Source: Rotaria macrura (Eukaryota; Rotifera; Eurotatoria; Philodinida; Philodinidae). Taken from it: a stretch of 64,000 nucleotides of DNA. Positions 26,855 through 38,554 of the stretch are shown here, in pieces. Each line of letters opens with the position of its first letter. Position 1 is the first letter of the stretch. The stretch covers positions 1-64,000 of the forward strand of contig OENT01000319.1 in NCBI GenBank assembly GCA_900239685.1. Reading direction: 5' to 3'. The notes under the pieces are model-generated. The model searched no databases. It had not been told where the DNA came from and saw nothing but the letters and a program-made list of their open reading frames with translations. A program made the translations under genes and the position numbers.

Positions 26855-29821
26855 TTTTATAATGCCTATGTATGAAAAGATTTATCTCTTTCGAATGTTG
26901 ATTTGTAAAAAAATGTCGAGGCCTCAATAACCTTCATAAACTTTAGTGATAAGACAAATAAAAAAGACGAGGAAAAAATTAAGAGACGCACATTGCATGT
27001 TGATTTGAGATCGATATTTTTTCTTCGGCGTCCGCTACCACCATTGGTTGTGGGCCGTTCGAAGGTGTCTGTTGTCATCCCTGATTTTTCTTGTTTAATC
27101 AATAATCAAACAACAAATATATGTATATATATATATGTGTATGTGTGTGTACTATACGATGAACAAAATCTACACACACTACAGTGAAAAGGAAAAGAAG
27201 AAAGAATTTGGGCTAGATCGATTGTATCATCATTGAGAGAGAACACTTGCGTCGAGTAAAGCAAGTTGAAAGAAAAAAAACGAGTAAATTGTTAGGTAGT
27301 AAGAACGTGTATGTGTAGTAGAGATTTTATTACCAAATCACTTCCGAAAGGTTGCTGTCTATGATACTGAATGAATCATATTGAATATAAGTGAGGAAAT
27401 TAAAAAAAGTTAAACATTAATCAATATGCTAAGAAAAGGAATTCGAGAAAGTGCATGAACAGCAGCAATAATAGTGTATAATACACGACAACAATGACTT
27501 TTTTTTTCTTTTATATACAAATGATACAAATGTTTTTTAATTATTTCAAAGATTTAATCCATTGATCTTCTGTTTGATAAGAGTAAATGTTTTTAATCTT
27601 TCGTATTATGCGTTGTTGGTGTTAATGGGAAGAGATTTTTTTCGTGCAAATGGTTTATATGTTTTATTGTTATAGTGTTTCGATAGAATAGATCGTGATT
27701 GATGTTATCTTTCCATATGGAAGTTTTTTTTTCATCTATTTTGACCTTTTATTTTGATGTATTATTCAATGGTTATGTGTCAATTTCTACACAATTTTTA
27801 TTTTCATTTATTTTCAATGATTTATGATAATGATCATTGAAATGTAAATGACTTCTTAAAATTGTGAGAAAAATAATTTTCCTCACTTTAAGTTGTTATG
27901 AAAGAAATACGTTTTGATTGGTGTTGATGAAAAACAAATAGAAATATGTCCTATGCACATTCATTCGATTTCATCTCTAGTTAGAAAAACAATTAATTTA
28001 TTTACAGATGCAGAAGAACAACACCAAAGCGCCGAGACTCTTTGATGTACCCTGTCCATTACAACAGTTAGTTTAGAGGATATTATTCTTCTGCGGTTGT
28101 AACAAAAGCAATGTGCAACAATCATGAAAGAAATCTATGGACCGATTACATGGTTAATCATAGTGATTATGATTCTTTTTCTTTCTTCGATCGATAGTCT
28201 GTTGTTCCGCATAGGTTACCTATGATTATGTTATTTACTGTGATATTTATTTGCGTTATTCTTTGTTAACGAATATTTTATATGACTCTGATGTACAAAT
28301 AAACAGTAAGAAAAAACAGACAAAGAATATTGATTTTCTTTTCAAATAATATGTTGAAATCATGAATTAAATTTTCATTTTTCTTCGTTGGCGTCTTTTC
28401 TTGTCACTTTTTACAACAGACTTTGATCTACTTGATCATAACTTTTCAGAATTGCATCACTTTTGGATAACTGCTAATTTTTACGGAAGAATACTTGTTT
28501 ACAACAACAGAGTCATATTGAAACAAATCAATTTTTAGAAGCAAACGAATTTCTTAAAATTGATTTACTTTTTGTCATGTTTTACTTTTGCTGAAATACA
28601 TATTTTTACTTGCAATGATTTTGAGTTCCTAATCGTGGAGAATACAGTTCTATTCTATGTGCAAACATGATGAAGACTCATGTACAGTGTCCGATTCCTG
28701 CCGTATATGATTTGGTTTAATCATTTAAACAAGTCAAATGCAATTTGACGAAAAATTCTACATTAACAACCAGAGTAGACAATGATGATACTTTAGAAAT
28801 CATAAGATACTCAATACTACAAAATGAATCATTCTCTTCTCATACTCAAATACTTGTACTAGTAATATTACTAGCTGTTGGTTTCAGCTTCAAACTGATA
28901 AATTAGTATCATAATACATTGTGTAGAGCAGCTTTGATCATTTTAAAATTTGATAAAAAGAAACATAGTAGAATTTTGAAGAAATTTTTTTCGAATGTTT
29001 AGGAAGTATGTCATTCAAAACTTATACATACTGTACAAACATAATGATTCTTAAATCGTTTATGCTGGACGGTATGTCAATAGAAAAAAACTCTGTAATA
29101 ATCTATACAATCTTGTACAAACAGAAGTTTTAAGTTACTTTTCAATATAACCTTCAAAAGAATGAAAATGTTCCCATATCAGATGCCAATAATTTGGTGA
29201 AGTTTACACAACGATCTTTGATTATACCGATTGCTTCTAGATTCAACTTTTGCATTGTAAACCATGTGGATTGCTAATGGTATATACAACTCCTAGGATT
29301 CAATAAGAACAACTGAATATTCCTTTTTACAATATCCCAAATAAAAAAATCAATTGAGTTTTATTGTATAAGAATAAATTTCATTTGTTGTAAGTTCTTC
29401 ACCTTGAAATATATTTCAAACGATCGGTACGATGAAAATATTGTAGCTAGTTTTTTTCTCTTTATTAATTTGACATTAAACTAAAAAAATTTATCAAAAT
29501 AATTTGGTCAAATAGGCGTACACTAGCACCAAAATAACTTATGGCAATTGAAAAACATTATCGATATTTTCTCACTGTATTCTATTTTGTCTTTCCTGAA
29601 CGTGAATCATCATGATTGAGTCTTTAAATATGCACTGTTTAAAGAAGAAAAAGAGAAAATCTCGTCTAGGTGACGTACATATTGCGTTTTTTTCTTCTTT
29701 TTATTCGGTCTGCACTATTAATAAATAGATTCCACTGTTCTGTTTCACTATGTAGCAACCCTATATTTATCTTGTTTTTCTGCTTTTTCTTCTTAGATCA
29801 AACTGTTTTGAGTAGGAAAAA
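26855..29821. other. intergenic region between divergent septin and U-box genes
   Basis: This is the shared upstream space of the septin (-) and the U-box gene (+). It holds a TA/TG repeat at about 27115-27150 and pyrimidine and poly-T tracts (27501-27535). A short frame on the minus strand at 26866-27102 is probably septin 5' UTR or chance. No TATA or initiator can be assigned by eye, and no other gene is seen. Confidence 0.55.
27115..27150 (+). repeat. TA/TG compound microsatellite
   Basis: TA units grade into TG units in the upstream region of the septin gene. Similar compound repeats occur near 47626-47669, 49967-49994 and 50505-50530. Confidence 0.85.
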
Positions 29822-32800
29822 ATGGCTGAAATCCCGTCGAGTTTTCTGTGTCCAATAACTCATGAACTCATGATTGATCCAGTTATTGATCCCGATGGAA
29901 ATAGTTATGAGCATTCGGCCATTGATCATTGGCTGGCACAGAATTCAAATTCGCCTATAGTAAGTTTATTAGATAGAGTAGAAGTATCATTTTTGTTTTT
30001 CCACTATGATTGAATTCCTAGACTCGTACTCCACTTTCTATCGATGATCTTCGTCCAAATCGTGCATTACGCACAGCTATAGAAGATTATCGACAACAAC
30101 AAACATCATCGAGCAACACAACAACATTAAAGCCTACTGTCGTTGCTAACAATCAATCGTTTGATTTAAAAGTTACGACTAGTTGGATTGATGGTTTTGT
30201 TCACCTATCAATTCAACCACCAGATGGTGTCGGTATTCGTGTCCCATGTGATATATGTTGTGTTGTTGATACATCAGGGTCGATGGGACTCGAAGTTGAA
30301 ATACAAGGCACATCGAATGATAAGGAGACATATGGTTTATCACGATTAGATCTTGTTAAACATGCATTAAAAACAATAGTGCATTCATTAACAGAAAATG
30401 ACCGTCTATCGATTGTGTCATTTGCTAATTCGGCATCGACTTTATTTAAATTACGACAAATGGATAGTGATGGTCGTTCAAGTGCATTAGCTGCTCTTGA
30501 AAGACTTGACGATAATGGACAAACAAATCTATGGGATGGTTTAAGAGCTGGCTTACAAGTTCTAGCTGAAGGACAAAGAACATCAGAATGTAATGTGGCA
30601 TTGTTTTTACTTACTGATGGTTGTCCAAATGTTGAACCACCCCGAGGACATATACCAACACTGGCTGCATATAAAGAAAAAACTAATTTTACATGTTCCA
30701 TTAATACATTTGGCTTTGGCTATGATTTAGAAAGTAAACTACTAGAAGATCTCGCTCAACTTGGTAACTGTGGTTCATATGCATTTATTCCTGACGGATC
30801 ATTTGTTGGTACCATATTTGTTAATGCTATTTCGAATTTATTAACTACAGCAGCGACAGATTTACGATTATGCATTGGTGGTATTCAACCAGTACTCGAT
30901 CGATCATTGCCATATATTTGTAACTATCCCATGGATACATCAAATCATGAGGTACGAATAGAATCTATTATTCTCACTAGAAAATACAAAAATTCTAGTT
31001 GTAATGAAAGCGATACAGACTATAAGAATCCCTCGAGTTGTATCTTTTAACGTTCTATCATTATGACAGAAGCTTCTAGGCAGAATATCACGATAAATTA
31101 ATAAGTATGAGTCTTCATAAGATTCACAGCAATACCTTTGAATAAAATTTTAACAAGTATCATAGTTATAACGATAATTTTAAACACGTATTATTTCGGA
31201 TCCGTGACCTTATTTTCAATTTATACAACTTTATTAAACTAGCCTTGTACTTTTATCTTGAAAATATCAACCGATAAACATTTGCTTCAATATCTGCAGA
31301 TCAAGTACATGCAAGTTTTAATTTTCTTTAAGTTCTTCTTAGTACCCTCATAAGATGTCTAGGGATTGTTCTGGAATCGACATGGCAGTAGCGCAGTTAT
31401 TATAGAATTTACATATGCCCGACCGTTATATCGATGATAATCAAATATGTATTTACAGACACTAATTCGTGTGTGCCACCTTTAGTGAGTAGTTTAGAGA
31501 ATTAGAAGCTTAGTATCTAATTTATTAGAACGTGAGCAATGCAGACAATGTTAGAGACAGTATTTCTATGAGATGAAGGGACATGGATTTGGCAAATTCA
31601 TGAATGTACTGTGACGATTGTATTGTACGTTGATACGAAAGACAATAAACAGCATGATGATATCCAGATTTACGTGACCCTGAAAAAGAACTTGATTAAA
31701 TATCAGCGACAATGGACAGAGATTTTTCAAAAACAAGTGATTTTGAATATATGATATAGAACGACTGAATGAATAATTCTGTCTATACTTCATGAACAAT
31801 TAGTGAGTAATTTCGGTATAGGAAACATATGATCGAACGATTTTCTACAAATATTCTTCCTATTTAAATGACATAAAATTTTACTTGTGTATCAGGAGCT
31901 TCCGCATTATTGATTGAAGTTTTATCTTGTTATCTTCATACTAATTATTTTCTTTATTTCAATAGTCATCGGATCAGCCTACGCTGAATTTGAATCTGGG
32001 TTCAATAACGTTCGGTCAAAGTAAAGATCTGGTCTTTCCAATAACTATGGATCAATATCAAACACTGGCCATTACACTTAATTATGAATCTCCACATCTT
32101 GAGAAAAAGAAACAATGTAAATCAATAGATAATGTCGATGGAGATATGAAATTGTTAAATCAACAAAAATTTCGACTTGAATTAGTTCATCTTATTCGTA
32201 ATTGTTATGAATTATTACGTGGTCCTGAAAAAACATTTACCAGTCAACAAACGAGTGTATTAAATAAGATTCATGTTTTAGAAGCAGAAATAAAAGCTCA
32301 TTCAACTAATGATAGTTATTTAACTGACTTACTCGCAGATCTAAGTGGTCAAATAAATGCAAGTTTTTCTAGATATGATTGGTTTCATAAATGGGGTATT
32401 CATTATTTACCAAGTATTACACGTATGCATATTTATCTTTTCATATACCACATATGTTACTGATTTTCGTCCTTTTTTTAGGTGCTCATTTACTTCAACA
32501 ATGTAATAATTTTAAAGATCCAGGTGTTCAACACTATGGTCAAGGTCAATTATTCAATGCAGTTCGTGATGAAATGGACGGCATATTTTGTAGTTTGCCA
32601 GCACCAAAACGAGCATGTTCCGGTGAAAATATTGATATGTCTGTTTTTAATAATTCTGCAAATCCATGTTTTCATGGTTCATGCACTGCCAAACTTTTCG
32701 ATGGTTCACTTAAATTTATTAAAGATCTTCGACGAGGTGATCGATTGTTTCCACACGGTGGAACAATTAATTATGTTCTGAAAACAACTTGCAAAAATCA

Positions 32801-33293
32801 AGAAGCACAAATGATCTTAGTATGCATGAAATTGTTTTTTTTTCTTTAATTATTTAACGAAATACATCGATCGTGTTCTTGTTTTCTTTTGATTTGTTTT
32901 TGTGTTTAAATCTAGCTTGATACTGGTCTGATTATAACGCCATGGCATCCAATTCGTTTGAATGGTCTTACATGGATTTATCCATATTGTCTTGTTCCGT
33001 CTCCAACAAATATTACATGTGAAGCAGTATACAGTTTTGCTCTGGATCACGGACACACGATATGGGTAAATGATATCGAATGTGTTACATTAGGCCATGG
33101 TTTTAAAGAAGACATTGTGCGACATGCCTATTATGGTAGTGACCGTGTCGTTGAAGATTTACGAATTATGGATGCAGAACAAAATTGCACGGGTTTTATT
33201 GAGATAGAACCAAAATGGATTCTTAGAAATAAACAAACATGTCTTGTTAATTGTATTCGACAACCTAACGAAGTTGACATTACGCCTCATTAG
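29822..33293 (+). CDS. U-box / VWA / Vint (Hint-like) multidomain protein
   Basis: Five exons join in frame: 29822-29959, 30022-30951, 31966-32422, 32482-32819 and 32916-33293, about 746 residues. Residues 5-72 are a U-box (FLCPIT..LM.DPV..PDG.SYE) that would recruit an E2 for ubiquitin transfer. Residues about 123-310 are a von Willebrand A domain whose metal site D129-T-S131-G-S133 is intact, with the downstream Thr and LLTDG aspartate also present. Residues about 350-560 form the linking region seen between VWA and Hint in such proteins. From about 569 a Hint-like Vint domain begins, with the nucleophile-position Cys576 in HGSC, then DG...L..GD and the TPWH box (629-632), ending near LGHG. 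Hint domains usually self-cleave; the ending here lacks the classical intein His-Asn, so activity is uncertain. No signal peptide, so probably cytoplasmic. Confidence 0.9.
30952..31965 (+). other. 1-kb intron within the U-box/VWA/Vint gene
   Basis: The intron begins GTACGAAT after an in-frame GAG codon and ends TTTCAATAG before the next in-frame exon. It is much longer than the other three introns of the gene (59-96 nt). It falls at the end of the VWA domain, so skipping or premature 3' ends here would yield a U-box-VWA form without Vint; the frame reads on only to 31050. No other gene is visible inside it. Confidence 0.75.
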
Positions 33294-34864
33294 TAAAACA
33301 AGAATACTGATTCATTAAGCAGACTTTTTTTAATATTTCACTCTATGTATGATAAAAATATGACACCAATAAATAAACATGCCTTTTTCGATAGTTAGTA
33401 AACTCAAACTTTAAATGATCGATTACTATTACGAAAGAAAGGTCATTGTTTGAATATATATTTTTTTTTCAACTGGACAATTATAATGTATACGTTATTG
33501 ATGTTTAACATGCAGAATTGACTTCATTACTTTTTCTCATCGTTCAAGTTATCCATCGATATTGACATATATTTTCTTCATACGATTTTTCTATAACTAG
33601 CCCAAATGAAGAATCATCTTATGTAAACGAGAAATATGTTTTCCTATTTAACACTATCATCTTTGGATATAATTGTTGTATCATCAAACGTATTGATTTA
33701 GAATCATGCGAATAAATATATACTACATAAAGAATGTCTACTGTCAAATTATTATATCGTACGGAATTCTATGATAGATCTAAAGTCCAGCTAAACAGAA
33801 ATATTTGACAGATTTCATCTTAACTATTGTAGTTTCTAATCGATAGTAAAACGAATATAGTCATGCGTAACATTACAACCAAACTTGCGAAAAAAATAAG
33901 CACAAAAATTTATGTTTACTCGAACGATCGAGTAAAAATGTAGGTAGTCAAATAATTGATCAAAATAACTGAATACCAATGAACATCTTTTCAATTGCCA
34001 ACATGCTCTGTTTGTGCATTCATTTTTTTCAAATTATTCATACTGTCTAAGCCATACAACTGTGAGTTGTCGATCTGACGACAAAAGCAAGAATATTTGT
34101 AGAAACTTCTTGTAACTTAAATGCGATTCAACTACCATTAACTTATTCATTTGTATTCATAATTCAAGAAAATCATCACGATGGGATGCACGAATCAATC
34201 AAAATAAACTTAATACATCAAGTTCTTCTTTTTTATCGATAACAAGTATTCATGCAATCTCTTGTGGATTACAATATAGAATACGATGCAATTGTTGTTA
34301 CTAATCACTGGTTAATTATTGTATTCTATAGATTCGTAGGACACGTTTTCTTCAGCTTCGTTCTTCTCTCTTTCTCATGTCTAGATTAAAAAAGTCTGTA
34401 ATCTATTATAATGAGACGCTAATGATCAACGATCTTTGATCGGATTTGAGTTGCCCGTGTTATTATGAACGTACGAGGGAGCGCTATTATGATCTGTGTG
34501 ATGTTTCTATGGTCATATGAAGTATGACTTGTGATGGGGGCAGATTTCTACAGTAAACAACATGCATCTATATATCAAAAGATCTTCTCCATCATATTTC
34601 ACAGAATGTCGTTAGCAGATAAGCAAATTTCAATTGATTGTTCATCGTTTTTCACTGTCATTATCCAACCAATCTACTTATTGAAACCAATGAAATGGAT
34701 TGACTGATTAATTGATCTTGTTTTTAATTTAGAATCAATTTTATACACTGTGTATGAAATTGTATTTTTTTTATAAATCTATTTTGCTAATCAAAACATG
34801 ATAAGACGGAAGAACTCGAGACATGTCAATCATAAAATTTTAAGAAAAAAACGAAAATAACCTG
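33294..34864. other. intergenic region between convergent genes
   Basis: Lies between the stop of the U-box gene (+) and the stop of the membrane-protein gene (-). It contains the AATAAA at 33368-33373 and AT-rich sequence with homopolymer runs. No other gene, RNA or repeat of note is seen. Confidence 0.6.
33368..33373 (+). terminator. polyadenylation signal AATAAA of the U-box gene
   Basis: A canonical AATAAA lies about 75 nt after the stop codon of the U-box/VWA/Vint gene, a normal distance for its 3' end. A second overlapping copy follows at once (AATAAATAAA). Confidence 0.6.
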
Positions 34865-35967
34865 TTAATAAAGAAATGCTGCATCGTCATTCAAACGTTT
34901 AAGTATAGTAGTTCGTCGCATTGAATCAGACGTTTTTGTTCGATTTGCTGCAAATTTCTCGTATACATATTGTTGTTGAAAATAATGATCTGATGAAACT
35001 AAATCCGGTTGCAATGATGGAATTTCAATCACAGAAATAGCATTTTTGTCATTGGATGGTATTTTATTCATCATTAATTGTTTTAAACTATGTCGCCATT
35101 CACTTTCATAAATAGGTGTTGATTGATCCGATGATGAATTAGTATTTGTTATGGGAATTACTGTTTCATAAATATTTGTACAAGGCGAGTTTCGTTGGTT
35201 ATTAGTATCATTTTCTAATGATGAGATTCGTGTCACATCAATAGAAATAACAGATGGTGAAGTTGAACGATCACATTGAGGTAGTCGACGTAAAATTTGT
35301 ATACATTCATTAGGATTTTTTATGTAAGCGAACGGACGTGAATCTACACCTGATTTAATTGATTATATTCATTTGGAAGGAAAAAACATTTTTCATTACC
35401 TTTTGTTGATAGATTGGTATTGCCAATATGTGCCTGTGGTAAATTATTAAGACGTGTTTGTACAGGTAATACTATTTAAAAAAATTAATAGATGATTTTC
35501 TTTTGCATATTATAGCTTTATAATATACTTGATTGATTCATCGAGCTAAATGAACTACATGGTGATACAGGATTGATAAGTGTATCGACAGTTGTAGAAC
35601 TTGCATTGAACTGCGTATTATTATTAATTGTTGTTGTTAACATAGATTTACTATTGATTAAATGCGGATATGATTCGTATATATGTGAAAAATCAGTTAT
35701 GTCACTCGAATGTCGTTTTAGAGCAACTTTTCTTTTAGAATCATCTTGTGTTTGAAATATTTGATTTAATTTATATGATGAATGCCGCCGACAAGGATTA
35801 GAACAAGCACAAGACGTTACAGAATAAAAACAGCAACATGTTGTAATCAATAGTACAATTGAACCAATAAAAGCAATGAATATAAGTAAACCGATGAGAC
35901 CATATACAAGATATGTATCAAGCAAAGATGAATCTGTCACTGAATAATATAATTGATCATCAGTCAT
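34865..35967 (-). CDS. single-pass membrane protein, unknown family
   Basis: Three exons on the minus strand join in frame: 35967-35529, 35471-35400 and 35349-34865, about 331 residues. A short polar N-terminus (about 17 residues) is followed by one strongly hydrophobic segment (about 18-43), then a Cys-rich juxtamembrane stretch (CCC, then C.C...C) that could be palmitoylated. The long C-terminal tail (about 270 residues) is Ser/Thr/Asn-rich and disordered-looking, with several Tyr-containing short motifs (IYES, IYE). No signal peptide is present if ATG 35967 is the start. An in-frame ATG at 35997 is possible, and a TTTCATTTTAG just upstream could be an acceptor from a missing 5' exon carrying an ectodomain. 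I do not recognise the family. Exon phases and composition make it a real gene. Confidence 0.75.
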
Positions 35968-37289
35968 GACAACTAAAATGAAATATTCAAATGACAAAGT
36001 TTATGACACATGCAGTTATACGATATGCGTATTTCGAGACATCTCATATATGCATAGACTACTTCACGATTGAAAGTGAACACTGGAAAAAAAGAATGAG
36101 ACCCACATTAAAAAAATTGTGATGAGAGAAAGAGAATCAAATACTCGATCAGAGTCACGTCTATATTTATACGTAGAAACTGAAGCACACACACACATAC
36201 ATATTTAATAAATGTGCACACGAGGCAATGTTTGCTCATAGGCTCTAGATGAGCTCATGTATATATAAATGTACATGTCAATATCATGTGAAATGTTGCC
36301 TCGTTTTTGAAAAGTGAATTTTTCATTTGTGAAGGATATATATATATATTCATATGAATAAATTTGTCGTCGTTTTCAAGATCAATGATCAATAGGTATA
36401 ACTAACGTATCATATTTCTTTGAAATCATTTCAGGCAATCAAAGAAAAAATCTATTTCTTATATAATAGAGATCTGAGCATATCATCCGATGACGAAATA
36501 CCTCTAGGATAGGAAAACATGCAATTGATAGCACTTGATTTGCTTCTTAATTATTATTATTTCGATTCTGTAACACTCGAAGAAATTTAATTAGATTCGT
36601 TTGCAAGGCAAAAATCAACGGATCATTTTTGTGGTATCCAATAGCTTTTATTAAATAAAAATGAAAGAACCCATCAATTCTTTGCGTCATCATTCAATAT
36701 GTACATTACAAATAAAAAAATTTTTAAAATCCATATGCATGATATACTTTGTTTTTCACTTATTGATTGTTATCAATTCATGATTATTTGCAATATTTTA
36801 GATCATAATGATTAAATTAAACAAATATTTCACTCAATAGTAAGATAGTGACGCTTCCTGAATTTTTTCTCCTTCACACTAAAGAAAAGATTAAGTCATC
36901 GTCGGTCATTGATGATTTGAACACATCTATTTTCATGACCTTTCAATTGAATCTACATTAAACAAATTATTGCCGACGAAATTCTTGACACCTTTAGTAC
37001 TCGACCATCATATGACTTGGTCGATGTTAGACAAAAATAACGTCAATGATCGAAAGGTACACTGTTTAAAACAACAGAAAATCACACGGAAAAAAAAATA
37101 TACATAGAGTCATGTATTTTGCGAATGAGTTTTCATGCTTCATTTATTTCTTATATATTTCGAGAAGGTTATTACGAGAAAAACACCAATAAAAATATAT
37201 GCATCTATTTTTCTTGTGAATCACATAGAAAAAATAAACCATATTATATTATTGTTTATATTGTATTATATTGTTGTTTAACATCTGAA
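35968..37289. other. divergent intergenic region
   Basis: Upstream region of both the membrane-protein gene (-) and the EF-hand gene (+). It has an (AC)n run at 36186-36199, a (TA)n run at 36337-36349, and otherwise plain AT-rich sequence. The frame at 37119-37289 is open into the EF-hand gene, but its Tyr/Ile-rich composition suggests leader rather than coding sequence. Confidence 0.55.
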
Positions 37290-38457
37290 ATGGGATCGGT
37301 TCATGACGATAGTTTAGGCTTCTCGGAAAATGATATAAATTATGCACGGCAAGCATTCTTTCATGATTGTCCAAATGGACGTTGTTCGAAACGGAAATTT
37401 CTTACTTTCATACGAAAGTCTTGTTTACAAAAATCGAACCAATCAACTATACGCATTATGAAGAATTTACAAAATTATCGAAATTGCAAAAAATTCTTTT
37501 CTCTAATGTTTGATGTGTACGATTTAAATCACGATGGAGAATTAGATTTCAATGAATATATTTATGCATTATCAGCTATAACGGGTGCCAATCGTTTACG
37601 TACCATTGAAACATTATTCAAATTTTTTGATATCTATAATCAAGGTTATATAACTAGGAAGGAATTTAATTCAAGAAAAAAACTAGCCGCACAATTTCTT
37701 GGCAACTATAAACCTGGTATCAATGATAATGTATCATATGAAAACGCATTCAATTCCATGGATATAAATAAAGATGGACTTATATCAAAAGAAGAATTTA
37801 TTCAATGGCATTTAAAAGATAATTTAGAAGTGCATGATGAAAAGACTGTAAAAAAACGAATACGTCTACTGCGAAGTACATCAAATTCATTCTATACAAA
37901 AGGTGAAATAAAAACAACATCGTTACAAAAACAAGACAAATTTGCAGTTGATCATTGGTTAGAAAAAATGATGAATATTCATACCAAACAAGAGTAATAT
38001 ATTTTGCTTCTAAAGAAAATTTATATGATTAATTTGATACATATTTTATATTTTAAATAGATTATCGTCACCGACTAACGTCGATCGGTATTTATTAAAA
38101 ATTTTCTATCGTGCGCGAAATCATTTTCAGCATGGGCTAATTCGAGTCAATGATGATCAATCTGATTCCGGTGTTTTTACTAATGCATCATCAGTGACGA
38201 ATATGACAACATTGTCGTCGATAACAAACTTTACTGATAATGATTTTGATTCAATTAGTTTCATTGATATAGATGAGGAGGACGATGAAAACTATCGATC
38301 AAACTTACCCGATGATAGAGAAGAGGAGTTACTCTGCCAGTCATTAGAAACTGCTTTAATGGAAACTTTACTTGAATTAAGACAGAAAAGATTAAAAACT
38401 AAATTTCTTAATACATCTGTACAAGAGAATGAAGAAATTGAGTCAATCCGATTATAA
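37290..38457 (+). CDS. EF-hand calcium-binding protein
   Basis: Two exons (37290-37993 and 38061-38457) join in frame, about 366 residues. The centre carries a tandem set of EF-hands. The first, at about residue 78, is a complete loop DLNHDGELDFNE. The second, near 113-125, is degenerate (DIYNQGYITRKE, lacking the acidic residues at loop positions 3 and 5). The third, at about 158, is complete (DINKDGLISKEE). The arrangement resembles recoverin or calcineurin-B relatives, acting as a Ca2+ sensor, but the C-terminal 150 residues are unlike them: a Lys/Arg-rich stretch, then a highly acidic Asp/Glu run in exon 2. The start is taken at 37290 (MGSVHDD...), where the protein-like composition begins; ATG 37125 is in frame but gives an unlikely leader. 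It begins Met-Gly, but position 6 is Asp, so N-myristoylation is not well supported. Confidence 0.85.
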
Positions 38458-38530
38458 TTTTTTTTCTTCTTGGAACCATCAAGTTTTTGATTGCTGTGTT
38501 TGAATCAACAGAGTAGTAAAGATTTACGAA

Positions 38531-38554
38531 GGGAGGGGCAAATGGGGGGGGGGG
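38531..38554 (+). repeat. G-rich run, potential G-quadruplex
   Basis: In very AT-rich surroundings the plus strand has GGGAGGGG, six other bases, then eleven consecutive G. Four or more G-triplets lie within 24 nt, enough for an intramolecular quadruplex. It lies about 75 nt after the EF-hand stop codon, so it would be in that gene's 3' UTR or just beyond. Confidence 0.6.

Noticed and set aside
26866..27187. Frames on both strands upstream of the septin start
   Set aside because: Low-complexity Lys/Ser-rich and Val/Cys-rich chance frames in a promoter region containing a TA/TG repeat.
30213..30701. 162-codon frame on the minus strand
   Set aside because: It is antisense to the VWA domain of the U-box gene; the plus-strand protein is unmistakable.
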